DNA of 42,961 nt, taken from the IMG/VR virus record IMGVR_UViG_3300031507_000016, positions 1 through 42,961 of that record, one strand, 5' to 3'. Below the pieces are notes generated by a model. That model saw only the letters and a list, made by a program, of their open reading frames with translations. It did not search any database and was not told the origin of the DNA. Every line of letters starts with the position of its first letter. Within the stretch, counting starts at the first letter, position 1. This document shows positions 1 through 8,583 of this stretch, piece after piece. The stretch comes from a virus. The translations under genes were made by a program, and so were the position numbers.

Positions 1-127
1 CGATGTCAGCTTTCTTCGCAAGCGACATGTCGCGCGCGACTTCGTAGTCAGGGAAATGAATCGCGGAGTCCGCGAGGCGCCGCGTGTCTTGAATCTGGCG
101 CTCCAGGCGATCGAATTCGTTCTCGTG
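1..127. repeat. Terminal direct repeat, left copy (circular closure)
   Basis: These 127 bases are identical to 42835-42961. A repeat of exactly 127 bp at both contig ends is the overlap a k=127 de Bruijn assembler leaves on a circular molecule. It sits inside a continuous reading frame (the tail fibre), which argues against a physical genome end. A true short terminal repeat is not excluded by sequence alone. Confidence 0.95.
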
Positions 128-436
128 AATCTCCGGCAGGAAGCGGCCCTGATTGCGGATGTCCGCGGGCTGGGTGAGCGGGATCACGGTGCGAATGTCG
201 ATGGTGTGGCCCGCCGCAGGCGCCACGGTGAACGTGACGCTGCCGCCTTCGCCGGTCGTCGAGGTCGTCACCGAATAGTCGGTGACCAGCGTCTTTGTGG
301 TCGGCACGCCGGTCGCGTCCAGGATGTCGCGCACCACGAGATCGGTGTCGGCGAAGATTTTCATAGAAAAGTTGTATACGGTTGACACGCCGTTTCCTGC
401 AGCGCGCGCCGGGGTTCCATTGCTTGAGACCGTCAT
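1..436 (-). CDS. Tail fibre/tailspike, N-terminal part (continues at 42834 across the circular junction)
   Basis: Virion-attachment part of the tail fibre. The ATG at 436 has an AGGAGAG ribosome-binding site about 7 bases upstream, just after the stop of the preceding ejection protein. The frame stays open to base 1 and joins the right-hand part (41054-42961) through the 127-bp repeat; residue 137 is the Met at base 28, giving 738 residues in all. Residues about 15-115 have the pattern of the T7-type tail-fibre N-terminal adaptor: a Y-N-F-S-M-K-I-F stretch followed by D-x-D-L-V-V, then D-Y-S-V, V-A-P-A-A-G, I-P-L-T-Q and an E-N-E-F-D-R-L helix. Such domains dock fibres to the podovirus tail tube. 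The function of the distal part is described at 41054-42961. Confidence 0.9.
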   Translation of the reverse strand, partial: MTVSSNGTPARAAGNGVSTVYNFSMKIFADTDLVVRDILDATGVPTTKTLVTDYSVTTSTTGEGGSVTFTVAPAAGHTIDIRTVIPLTQPADIRNQGRFLPEIHENEFDRLERQIQDTRRLADSAIHFPDYEVARDMSLAKKADI

Positions 437-448
437 GTCAGCACTCTC

Positions 449-2911
449 CTACTCTCCGGCCGCCGAGGCAAGCCGGGGCGCGTTGCTAGGCAAGGTTTCA
501 TTGGGCTCCCACCAATACGTCTGCCCCCAATCCCGGGCGGCGGCAGAGCGTTGGCGCGCGAGATATCCGGGGCTCAAGGTTTCCTGGAGGTCGGCGAACC
601 CGGCGTGATCGATTGCTGAACGGAGGTACCAGAGCGAAAGAAAGGGAAGATTCTGGCGAGTGAAGCGGAGAAGTTCTGCGCCGAATTTTGAATCCTTTCC
701 CTGCATCTCTTGACCGAGATTGCCCAGCGTCACATTGAGTGCATCGAGAGCTGTTCCGACGACAGGGCCAGCCAAATTGCTCCAGTTAGGCTGCCCGCCG
801 CGCGAGTTGCCGCCCATGCCTGAATATAAAAGGTCGCCGAAGATCCCCAAGCCGCCGCCTTGCGCGAACGCGGCGCCCCAAAACTTTCCAGTCGTGGCAT
901 CGCGTGGGTTCTTGCCGCTCACGATGTCCTTCAATTCCACGGCGAGCGCGCCGAACAGCGTGAGGCTCGTCATCAAACCAAGGCTATATGCAAACTTGAG
1001 ATGGCCGAAGCGCGAAGGCGGTAGTGACTTGATGCGCTCGATGTTCCGCAGCACCACGGCCAACGGGAAGCTCTTGAACAGCATCAACGAGCGCCCGAGT
1101 TCACCGCCGAACGTGCCCGCCTGGTGGCCTTGCGTGATCGCGGCGCGCGTCAACACGTCAGGGGCGATGACCGCGGTCTTGGCTTCGTTATCGATGAAGC
1201 CCAACATGGCGGCGGTGGCGTGATTGATCTCGCCGTCCGTGAATCCCTCGACGTCGCGGATCGCGTTCGCCGTGAGCAGGTCGCGACCGCGGATGTTCTC
1301 CGGGACCGCGGCCTGCCAGATGCTCCAGTCCTTCGGCGTAATGCCGCCGGTCTTCAGGCGATTGCGGTCGAAGTCGGAGAGCGCGCCCCAATCGGTTTGT
1401 TTGAGCGTCGCCAAGTGATCCTGCAGCATGAGCCCCATGCCGGAGCGCAGGCGCTGCGTCCAGCCCTCGACGAGCTGCAGCTTCATCGTGGCGTTGGCGA
1501 TCTTCTCGGCGCTAAACCAGTCCTGACGCATGTTGTCGCCGTGCCAAGTCTGCATCTCGCCCGCGATGCTTTCCACGGCGAGCCCGAGTCGCGCGGCGTC
1601 GTCGGTGATCGTGCGGCTCGACACCGACGCCATGAACTCGCGCAACGCGTGCCCCAACGGAATGCCGTTGTACTTCGCCGTGGCGAGCCACGTCGGCGCG
1701 TCGTTGATCGAGGAGATCATGATGCCCTGAAGTTTCGTCGCCGACACCCAGTTGCGAATCGAGCGACCCACGGCAGCAGCTCTCGGATTTACCGGCGTCG
1801 CCGTGGCGCCGTTGATGGTGTCCCACACCATGTCCGCGGTCGCGCCGAATTTCATGACGCCCTTCACGGGTTTCCCGGCGAGGCGCGAATCCTCGATCTG
1901 CGCGGTGTCTTTCAAGAGCGCGTAGGTATTCGCCGAGTTCGCGCCGAACGCCTCCATCATCGCGATGTTCTTGCCGTGCGCCTGCACGTGGTTGTGAATC
2001 GCGGAGAACACCGAGCCCGTGCCGAACTCGCGCATGTATCCCAGGTAACTCTCGGCGTCCTTGAAGTGCAGCATGCGGTGGGCTTCGTCGTAACGCGAAG
2101 CCCGCGAGCCACCACCTTTCGCGCCTGCCTCCTGACGGATCAAGCCTTCCGTCGACAGCGTGTCATAGGCGTGATCGAGGAACGCCACCATGTCGGCGTC
2201 GTTGAGCGGCGCGCCATCGGTGCCCACGAAGCGCTCGCGATCCATCATCGGCAGAATCTTGGCGACCCAGGCGTCTTTACCGGCTTTGATGATCTTGCCG
2301 GTGTCGTGGGGCTGAGGTAGATAGCTGTAATCTAGTTGGCCGATATCAGCGCCGGCGGCGTTCTCGCGCGTACGCATTTTCTCGACGACTTCAAGATAGG
2401 TCTTGGCAGCTTTCTTGGCGACTGCGTTGCCGGTGTCCTGGCCGTAGACTTCGTGCACGAAATCGCCCACGGCTTGCGCGTTTTCTATGAGCCCAAGGAA
2501 CTTAGGCTCCGCGGCGTGGAAGGCGTCGAGCAGATTGCCAAAAAGTTCGTTCTTCACGCCGGTGATGTACTGATCGAGCTGCTTGAGGCGCTCGAATAGC
2601 GCGGCGTGAAACGGGTTCTTGCCGCCGAGTTCTGCGCTGCGCTCCGTCATGTGCGCGGTCTCGCGCGCCTGCGCGGCGACGTTTGAGAGCTTGCGCTGCA
2701 CGGCTTTCGCGGCGTCCGCGGTGTCGGTGTCGAGACTGCGCTGGGCGGCGGCTAGAATGCGCTCACTCTGCGACATCGCCTGGAACTTCGGGTCGAGCCG
2801 GGAGAGCTGTTTGAGGTTGTCGACGAGACGCGCCTCGATGCGCTCGGCCTCGCCTTTCCCCAGCTTGCGGTTCAGGTACTGCTCGACGGCCTGGATGCAG
2901 GGGCTTTTCAC
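449..2911 (-). CDS. Large internal virion / DNA ejection protein (820 aa)
   Basis: Probable internal-core protein injected with the genome, the positional counterpart of T7 gp16. I chose the GTG at 2911 because it overlaps the TGA of the upstream gene as GTGA; a GTG at 2932 would add 7 residues. The product is a long, mostly helical soluble protein. A charged N-terminal coiled-coil-like region (about 1-100) precedes a middle part rich in Trp and Met. Near residues 610-690 an F-K-S-F-P motif precedes a hydrophobic G/L-rich segment that could contact membranes. No lytic transglycosylase signature is evident. It is the last ejection gene before the tail fibre, in the same operon. The assignment rests on size, composition and gene order. 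Confidence 0.72.
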   Translation of the reverse strand: MKSPCIQAVEQYLNRKLGKGEAERIEARLVDNLKQLSRLDPKFQAMSQSERILAAAQRSLDTDTADAAKAVQRKLSNVAAQARETAHMTERSAELGGKNPFHAALFERLKQLDQYITGVKNELFGNLLDAFHAAEPKFLGLIENAQAVGDFVHEVYGQDTGNAVAKKAAKTYLEVVEKMRTRENAAGADIGQLDYSYLPQPHDTGKIIKAGKDAWVAKILPMMDRERFVGTDGAPLNDADMVAFLDHAYDTLSTEGLIRQEAGAKGGGSRASRYDEAHRMLHFKDAESYLGYMREFGTGSVFSAIHNHVQAHGKNIAMMEAFGANSANTYALLKDTAQIEDSRLAGKPVKGVMKFGATADMVWDTINGATATPVNPRAAAVGRSIRNWVSATKLQGIMISSINDAPTWLATAKYNGIPLGHALREFMASVSSRTITDDAARLGLAVESIAGEMQTWHGDNMRQDWFSAEKIANATMKLQLVEGWTQRLRSGMGLMLQDHLATLKQTDWGALSDFDRNRLKTGGITPKDWSIWQAAVPENIRGRDLLTANAIRDVEGFTDGEINHATAAMLGFIDNEAKTAVIAPDVLTRAAITQGHQAGTFGGELGRSLMLFKSFPLAVVLRNIERIKSLPPSRFGHLKFAYSLGLMTSLTLFGALAVELKDIVSGKNPRDATTGKFWGAAFAQGGGLGIFGDLLYSGMGGNSRGGQPNWSNLAGPVVGTALDALNVTLGNLGQEMQGKDSKFGAELLRFTRQNLPFLSLWYLRSAIDHAGFADLQETLSPGYLARQRSAAARDWGQTYWWEPNETLPSNAPRLASAAGE

Positions 2912-5127
2912 GCGCCGTGCCCCAGGAAGCACGTCGCCGCGACTTCGTAAACCCCGGCCTCGTGGACGTCGCGCTCGTAGTCGGCGCGGATCTGGTCCGC
3001 GGCCTCGGCGACCGTGGTCTTGACTGGGTTGCCGTCTGCGTCCACGCCGCTGTAGATCACGGCGTCTGGCTGGCTGTCGGCGAGCTGCTGCAGGGCGTCG
3101 AGTTCGGGCAGCGTCTCGCCACCGGCCTCGGGCTTCGCGGCAAGGGCGTCCTTGAGGGAAAGACGGGAGACCGGCGGATTTACTCCTTGACCGGGAAGAT
3201 CACCGGGTGCGGGAGAACCCCGAGGCGCTCCTGGTTGGCCTTCATTGCCGCGCGCATCTCTTCGGGAGTTGCCGAGGTCAGCGCCTTGCGGATTTCTTCC
3301 GGCGAGGGTGGCGTCCACTCCCGCGCGGACTGCCCGGGCGGTTGTTCCTTGCTCATTGATCTGACTCCTTTGACGAAAGGAATTATACCCGGATTCGTCA
3401 TGGATTTTCAGCGACTTACCAGATTCCTGGGAGGCCAACATGCGCGGCGCCGAGCCTTCCGGCACCTCGTTGTCATAAAGAGTGGTGTGGTCGGCTTCTG
3501 CGGCCAACTTCTCGAAACCTGCGGCGAACCCCTTGTGCGCCTTGAGCAGCTCGCGCGGCGGCACGAATCTCATGGTGCGCTGCGCGCGGCGGTCGGCGCG
3601 TCGCACCGCGTTCACGGGGTCCACGGTGACGCCATGCAACTGCACCTCGTAGCCCGCAGCTTTCAACATGCGGATCTCGGCCAGCGCCTTCATGGGATCG
3701 GCGAGCGTGCGATCGAGGATGATGTCGGCGTTTTTATGGATCGCCGCGGCGAGTACGCGCTTCGCAAGTGCGCTCGACTCCTCGTGCACCACGGCGGCAG
3801 CCCTGGAATCACCTTTCGCGATGATCGCCTTGTACTCCGGGATCTCTGCTTTCAGCTCATCGGGATCGATGTGCACGGCGCCATCGGATTTGATGAGCCC
3901 CTTGCTTTCCAAGAAGCGAAGGATCGTGCCCTTGCCTGACGCCCCGCCGCCGCCCATGAGCGTTGCCACCGGCTTGCGGCCTTCCACCGTCTTCGCGCCA
4001 TCCACCTGGCGCGCCACGATGGCGTCACGCAGCGCCACGCGCTCCGGTGACATATCGGTGTCACGCGAGACGAGCAGTGGGTCGCTGTCGGCGAGCGTGC
4101 GCGGCGGCACGGTGGTGCCGAAGTTTTCGAGGTCGAGCACGGGGTCGGGATACGGCACGTCCTTGGGCAGTCCGGCCTCCACGTTGGCCGCCGCCTGCCG
4201 TGACGCCTCGATCTGCGGTCCAGGCGTGAAGCTCGCGCCGTCGTGCTGCGCCACCTTGGCGCCGACGTCGACGACCCCAGTCGCGGCGAACTGATCGAGG
4301 GCGTCGCCAAGCGTATCGGGATGCGCGACGGCAGAGCGCAAATCGGCAGGAGTTCCTGGCGCCGTGCCTTCCGCGAAACTCTTAGCGTTGCGCGCCGTGA
4401 GTACGGCATCGATCTGCGTGGGGTTGAGCCGGGGATTGAAACGCGGCGCGGTAACGTGCACCAGCGTGCCGAACAGCAAGCCCGTCAGGGCGTCGGTGGA
4501 CGGCGAGGTGGCGTCGACGCCAAAGGCCTTGGCCTGCTCGTCATAGCCCTGCGAGCGCAGGATGGCACCCTCACCGGCACGAGACGCTGAGCCCAGCGCG
4601 ACATTACCCACAGCTCCGGTCACCATGCGCTGGGCGAGCGTGCCGCCCAAGATGGGCAGCTTGGCGCCGGCCGCCGCCGCCGCGCCTTCGAGAGCCGCGG
4701 CAGTTCCCGCCGTGCCTGAGTCCACGCCCTGATCGACGAGTTCCTTGCCGGAGGAGAGCGTGACGCTGCCGGCGAGCAGCGGCGCGCCACCCACAACCAG
4801 TGGCGCCGCGACTTCGCCGAGGCCGCCGAGCACCTGGCCCACGCGTCCAACTTCGTTGGCGCGCGGCGTCCACGCATCGCGGGCGTGCTCGCGCAGAAAT
4901 TCCTGCTGGCCGCGCACCTCGTCGGTCATCGGGAACAGGAGATCTGTGCCCGTGAGCAAAAAGTCGTTGAGATTGGCGACGCCACGCACGAGACCGGAGA
5001 ACGCGCCGGTAGGAATACCGCGGAGCAGCGGCGAGCCGAGATCCTTGAGTGACTCCACGTTGTTCGCGTTCGCCGCGGCGAGCTTGTCGTCGGCGGTGGC
5101 GTCGGTCATGGCGAAGATGTCGGACAT
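2908..5127 (-). CDS. Virion/ejection protein with embedded zeta-toxin-like kinase domain (739 aa)
   Basis: The ATG at 5127 overlaps the stop of the gene before it (TGATG). Residues 1-250 are Gly/Ala-rich with hydrophobic helices, as in internal virion proteins. Residues about 385-555 match the zeta-toxin/P-loop kinase fold: Walker A GGGGASGKGT at 392-401, H-I-D-P-D-E-L at 419-425, an E-E-S-S-A-L-A-K-R helix, I-I-L-D-R-T-L near 469-475, and an Arg-rich lid R-R-A-D-R-R at 509-514. Zeta toxins phosphorylate UDP-N-acetylglucosamine or other substrates. Residues 590-655 are a low-complexity Gly/Pro/Arg linker that overlaps a second reading frame (3180-3356). Position among ejection proteins suggests delivery from the virion; kinase activity is inferred. 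Confidence 0.8.
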   Translation of the reverse strand: MSDIFAMTDATADDKLAAANANNVESLKDLGSPLLRGIPTGAFSGLVRGVANLNDFLLTGTDLLFPMTDEVRGQQEFLREHARDAWTPRANEVGRVGQVLGGLGEVAAPLVVGGAPLLAGSVTLSSGKELVDQGVDSGTAGTAAALEGAAAAAGAKLPILGGTLAQRMVTGAVGNVALGSASRAGEGAILRSQGYDEQAKAFGVDATSPSTDALTGLLFGTLVHVTAPRFNPRLNPTQIDAVLTARNAKSFAEGTAPGTPADLRSAVAHPDTLGDALDQFAATGVVDVGAKVAQHDGASFTPGPQIEASRQAAANVEAGLPKDVPYPDPVLDLENFGTTVPPRTLADSDPLLVSRDTDMSPERVALRDAIVARQVDGAKTVEGRKPVATLMGGGGASGKGTILRFLESKGLIKSDGAVHIDPDELKAEIPEYKAIIAKGDSRAAAVVHEESSALAKRVLAAAIHKNADIILDRTLADPMKALAEIRMLKAAGYEVQLHGVTVDPVNAVRRADRRAQRTMRFVPPRELLKAHKGFAAGFEKLAAEADHTTLYDNEVPEGSAPRMLASQESGKSLKIHDESGYNSFRQRSQINEQGTTARAVRAGVDATLAGRNPQGADLGNSRRDARGNEGQPGAPRGSPAPGDLPGQGVNPPVSRLSLKDALAAKPEAGGETLPELDALQQLADSQPDAVIYSGVDADGNPVKTTVAEAADQIRADYERDVHEAGVYEVAATCFLGHGA
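3180..3356 (-). CDS. Nested small gene within the zeta-domain ejection gene (58 aa)
   Basis: This ORF lies wholly inside the 739-residue gene, on the same strand in another frame. Its ATG at 3356 is preceded by a near-perfect AAAGGAG eight bases upstream, and a TATAAT hexamer lies about 30 bases before the ATG. The predicted protein is soluble and helix-prone, with a S-P-E-E-I-R-K helix, a T-P-E-E-M-R-A-A-M helix and a Pro-rich tail. The host protein is low complexity across exactly this stretch, as expected when the inner frame is the constrained one. No family is recognised. It could be an internally initiated accessory or inhibitor of the zeta domain, but that is conjecture. Confidence 0.6.
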   Translation of the reverse strand: MSKEQPPGQSAREWTPPSPEEIRKALTSATPEEMRAAMKANQERLGVLPHPVIFPVKE

Positions 5128-7193
5128 CAGTGCGCCTGAAACATCTTGGTGGCCGCATCTTCGGGGGCGGCGAGCGGCTCAGTGGGCGCGTTGAGATCGA
5201 TGATGACCGGTTTGCCCTTGAGCTTGAACGGCTGGGAACCAGAGGTCATCACGTATTGCCCCCGGATGTTGGTGACACCGAGCGACGGAAAGGCGTCAGT
5301 CGCTTCTTCCTGCGACACGCCGCGCGTCTTCATCTCGGCGACGAAGCGCGAGAACACCGCGTTCTCGAACGCATCGCTGTCGTAACCCAAGGGCGGCAAG
5401 ACATCGCCGTAGCCGTGGAAGTCGACCTTCTCACCCACCGCGGCGCGCATGGTTTCCTGCAGCAGCTTGCCGTCTATCGGCTCGCCGGCTGGATTCAAGC
5501 GTCCCGTCTGCGCGCTGCGCCCCACGTAATACGCGTACGCCGATTGCTGGGCGAGTTCGAGGGCGTCCGGGTTGCCGGCGAACGCCGTGCCCACGGAATC
5601 CGTAAACGCGGCATCGAATAGCGCCTTGTCTGGCTCGTAGAGGGATTTGACGGGCTTGCCGTCTTCACTCTTCTGCGCGCGCGACTTGTTGACGATGTTC
5701 TCGCCGGTCACGATGGTGCCAGCGATGATGCGTTGTTCGGTCTGCTCGTCAGGCGAAAACAGGTGCGTCTTGGTGGTCACGGGATTGCGGCGCCCGTAAA
5801 TCTGTCCTGCGTACGCCTTCACCGGGGAGTCGGGAGCGATCTGCGCCATGACGGCGCGGTAGCCTTGATCGCCCAACGTGTTGCGCAGAAAATCGAAGGT
5901 CTGCGCCGCCTTGTCGGCATCCGCGGCATTCAAGCCCGTGCCGATCTCCTTTGCCTCGTCAGGCGTGAGCATGGGCACAGCGGTTCCCACTTTCTGCGAC
6001 ACCCCGCCACGGATCGCCTCGCGGTTCTTGAGTTCCGCGGCGATGCCAGCCGGGTCTTTGGGCAGCGCGTTGTAACCCAGGTTGTTGTCGACGGCGAACT
6101 GCGCGGGGTTTTTCTCGCGTTCCTTCGCGCTCGCCAGTGCGGCGCGCACGACTTCGTTTTGTCGCTGCAAGCCTTCGGCGGCTCCCACGCCACCCTGGAC
6201 GTCATACTTCTTCACCGTCGCCGCGACTTCCTCCGGGCTCTGCGTGTTGATGAGCTTCAAGTCGAAGCCCATGCGTTTGTCGGCTTCGAGCTGGCCGTGG
6301 ATCTCAGCGCCCTTGCCGGGGAACGCGGCGTCGATCTGCGCGGGCGTCAATTCCTGGCCGGCGGGCACCGTAAGGCCTGCCTTGTAGCTCGCCGAGAGGT
6401 CTGAGATTCGCCCACGTATTGCGGCTTCGTATTCGTTGCGGCCTTCGCGCTGCGTGGCCTCGATGGCGCGCGAGAACTTGAGCTGATCGTCGGCGCTGAG
6501 TTCCGACTTCGCGCCAGCGAGATACTTCGCCGCCAGCCCCACGCGTTTGTCGGCCAGCATGCGCTCGATGACGCCGCCGTGAAGCGCTCCAAGAGCCCTC
6601 ATTGACGACTCGTGCGTCTGCTCCTCGCTCCATCCGCGCACGGCGGCCTGGCCGGCGATCGTGCCAAGCATGTCCTCGCGGCTGCGTTTGAGACTCGCCG
6701 GGTCGTTGTAGTTGAGCGCGCCTGATTCAGCGGCAGATGCAACACGGGCTTGGGCGGTTTGGTCTTCGTACTGCGTGCGCTCCTGCAACTCGAAACGGTT
6801 GAGCGAGCCTTGCAGGTTCTGGCGATGCTGCAGGCTGCTTTCGAGGTATGCCTGCTGCTGACGTTCGCCGCGCAACGATTTCGCGGTCTGCGTGACGTGA
6901 TCGTCGAACTCAGCGAGCACGTTCTGACTCACGCCCAACGCATTGGCGCCGCGCTTCGTGAACGCGCCGTCCTCGGGGTCGTAGAGCGCGGTGTTCGCCC
7001 AGCTATCGCGCGCCGTGTCGGCGGCGAGCACCGCGGTGCGATCGGCCTGCAGGCGTTCACGCTCCACGATCTGCTGAATCTGACCCAAGCCGCGCGCGAA
7101 GCCTGAGGTGTCCGCGCCTCCATTCTCAGAGACGCGCGCGCCGCCGAATTGCGCGGGACGTACCTGGTTCTCGGCGGCTGGGACTCTAGCCAT
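5127..7193 (-). CDS. Internal virion / ejection protein, T7 gp15-like position (688 aa)
   Basis: Large, soluble, Gln/Ala-rich helical protein in the ejection cluster. I start it at the ATG at 7193, which overlaps the end of the upstream gene, rather than four codons earlier. N-terminal residues 1-60 are flexible, and 60-330 are strongly helical with many Q, R and E residues, as in the tubular ejectosome protein gp15 of T7. The C-terminal third is mixed. No catalytic motif is visible. Its stop overlaps the start of the zeta-domain protein, so the two are probably made together. Function is assigned by order (gp14-like, gp15-like, gp16-like) and not by recognised similarity. Confidence 0.7.
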   Translation of the reverse strand: MARVPAAENQVRPAQFGGARVSENGGADTSGFARGLGQIQQIVERERLQADRTAVLAADTARDSWANTALYDPEDGAFTKRGANALGVSQNVLAEFDDHVTQTAKSLRGERQQQAYLESSLQHRQNLQGSLNRFELQERTQYEDQTAQARVASAAESGALNYNDPASLKRSREDMLGTIAGQAAVRGWSEEQTHESSMRALGALHGGVIERMLADKRVGLAAKYLAGAKSELSADDQLKFSRAIEATQREGRNEYEAAIRGRISDLSASYKAGLTVPAGQELTPAQIDAAFPGKGAEIHGQLEADKRMGFDLKLINTQSPEEVAATVKKYDVQGGVGAAEGLQRQNEVVRAALASAKEREKNPAQFAVDNNLGYNALPKDPAGIAAELKNREAIRGGVSQKVGTAVPMLTPDEAKEIGTGLNAADADKAAQTFDFLRNTLGDQGYRAVMAQIAPDSPVKAYAGQIYGRRNPVTTKTHLFSPDEQTEQRIIAGTIVTGENIVNKSRAQKSEDGKPVKSLYEPDKALFDAAFTDSVGTAFAGNPDALELAQQSAYAYYVGRSAQTGRLNPAGEPIDGKLLQETMRAAVGEKVDFHGYGDVLPPLGYDSDAFENAVFSRFVAEMKTRGVSQEEATDAFPSLGVTNIRGQYVMTSGSQPFKLKGKPVIIDLNAPTEPLAAPEDAATKMFQAH

Positions 7194-7707
7194 AATACTT
7201 GTCACCCGTCAGAATCGGGGAATCCGAGTAGTTAGGAGTCCGCTTGCCGATCTTGCCGATCGCCGAGCCGATCTTGGCGAAGTCTTTCGAGTTGTATGCG
7301 CCGGCAAGGCTTGAGAATGCATTCGCGTTCGCCGTCGCCGCCGCGCTCTGCCCGCGGTACAAGGCATCCTTGGCGCCGATCTTCAGACCGTAGGCGTCGA
7401 GCGCGGCCTGGTTGCGGATATTCGCGATGTCCTCCTCGCCCAGCGCCGCGGCGTCTTCCTGCAAGGCGAGCGGAGAACCCAGGTTTTGCGCGCCACTCGC
7501 GCCCACGATGGCGCGCTGCTTGCCGATGAACTGACGCACCTGGCGCCGCGCGAGGTTCTGGTTGGCGACGCCGGCGCGCAGCGTTTCGTCGGCCTGAAAT
7601 CCAGACAAAATAGCATTGTTTTTTGCTTGCGCCTGCGCCACCTGCCCTTGATTAATAGAAGATGCGGCACTTACGCCAGCAATGATGAATGGAAGAGCCT
7701 GAGGCAT
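7186..7707 (-). CDS. Internal virion protein, T7 gp14-like (173 aa)
   Basis: The N-terminus P-F-I-I-A-G-V-S-A-A-S-S is a short hydrophobic segment. It is followed by a long Ala/Gln-rich helix with the N-N-A-I-L...A-D-E-T-L-R-A pattern seen in podovirus gp14-type internal proteins, which form part of the channel across the outer membrane during ejection. The C-terminus is Gly/Lys-rich. The stop overlaps the start of the gp15-like gene. An HNH endonuclease gene has been inserted four bases upstream, between it and the gp13-like gene. The assignment is by helix pattern, size and position. Confidence 0.68.
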   Translation of the reverse strand: MPQALPFIIAGVSAASSINQGQVAQAQAKNNAILSGFQADETLRAGVANQNLARRQVRQFIGKQRAIVGASGAQNLGSPLALQEDAAALGEEDIANIRNQAALDAYGLKIGAKDALYRGQSAAATANANAFSSLAGAYNSKDFAKIGSAIGKIGKRTPNYSDSPILTGDKYYG

Positions 7708-7711
7708 CTAG

Positions 7712-8143
7712 CTACCCAACCTTTGACGCGCGATATTTCGCGCATCTGATATTGCGGCAAATGCGACATTGGCGGCTTCCGTCTGGCGCTCTGTAAAGAT
7801 TTTCCCCAGCCAACTCATGTCCACGAATGCAAACCACCTTTCTCGCATTCATGGCAGAAATTCCATCACTACGAAGCGTGTTCTCTCTTGGGGTTACGGC
7901 CTCAAGGTGGTCTGGATTTACGCATCGCCGCACCTTGCAAAGGTGGTCCAGTTGCAAACCATGAGGAATGCGGCTTTTAAAACACTCGAAAATCACAACA
8001 TGCGCTCGGCGCAACTTGCCATTGAACCGCGTGGCGCCGTATCCGTTCTCCGAGATCACTCCAGTCCAAAGCCAGCAATCAGGAGTTACCACTACCTTCT
8101 CGGCCAGAATTGACTGAATCGTATTTTTTATGCCGTGCGCCAT
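7712..8143 (-). CDS. HNH homing endonuclease (143 aa)
   Basis: An HNH_3-type nuclease. Residues 20-45 carry C-W-L-W-T-G...N-G-Y-G, and the core is L-D-H-L-C...R-R-C-V-N-P-D-H-L-E at about 65-81. A C-terminal Cys pair arrangement (C-I-R-G-H, C-R-I-C-R) suggests a zinc-binding knuckle. It is on the same strand as the virion operon, with a TAATG overlap with the gp13-like gene upstream and a 4-base gap to the gp14-like gene downstream, so it is inserted without breaking either. Its codon use is more AT-rich than its neighbours, which supports recent arrival. Probably a free-standing homing endonuclease. Confidence 0.88.
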   Translation of the reverse strand: MAHGIKNTIQSILAEKVVVTPDCWLWTGVISENGYGATRFNGKLRRAHVVIFECFKSRIPHGLQLDHLCKVRRCVNPDHLEAVTPRENTLRSDGISAMNARKVVCIRGHELAGENLYRAPDGSRQCRICRNIRCAKYRASKVG

Positions 8144-8583
8144 TAGGATGATTCCGACAAGACCATGAGACTGATCCTATCGCTTATCCGCTGACGCTTC
8201 ACTCCCAGCCAGTCCGCCCATTTCACGACATCGGCGCGATCATGCTCCAGCGCACCGCGCAGCTCCGTCCAGTGCGCGAGGAGTTCGGGGAGGAAGCGCT
8301 TGCACATGCGGGCGAACGCGAAGCGGTGCGCGCAAATGTGGGTGGTGCCCGTGATGTAGAACTCGCCGATGCCACCCAGGACGCCTAACGGCATGACGCC
8401 GAACATGGCGAGCGGGACGTCTGCCGCCCACATCGTCCAGCGATGCCCGACGCTTTGCGCGAAGTTGTTGGCGACGGCTTGGGCAGGCGTCATGCCGTAC
8501 ACCTCGGCGAGTTCGCGCACGCCGGCGGCGGGAATCGCGGCGGCGACAGGCTCGACGTCTTCTGGGAGTGCGACGCGGATCAC
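8143..8583 (-). CDS. gp13-like virion-associated protein with GNAT-like pattern (146 aa)
   Basis: The M-I-R-V-A-L-P-E-D-V start, a V-R-E-L-A-E helix, the central G-V-M-P-L-G-V-L-G-G-I-G-E-F-Y-I strand region and a C-terminal W-L-G-V-K-R helix follow the pattern of T7 gp13/DUF2833 proteins. These have an acetyltransferase-like fold and are found beside the nozzle and internal-core genes. The catalytic role in phages is unclear, and it may be needed for virion assembly rather than acetyl transfer. Its start overlaps the end of the nozzle gene (ATGA) and its stop overlaps the HNH gene. Confidence 0.65.
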   Translation of the reverse strand: MIRVALPEDVEPVAAAIPAAGVRELAEVYGMTPAQAVANNFAQSVGHRWTMWAADVPLAMFGVMPLGVLGGIGEFYITGTTHICAHRFAFARMCKRFLPELLAHWTELRGALEHDRADVVKWADWLGVKRQRISDRISLMVLSESS

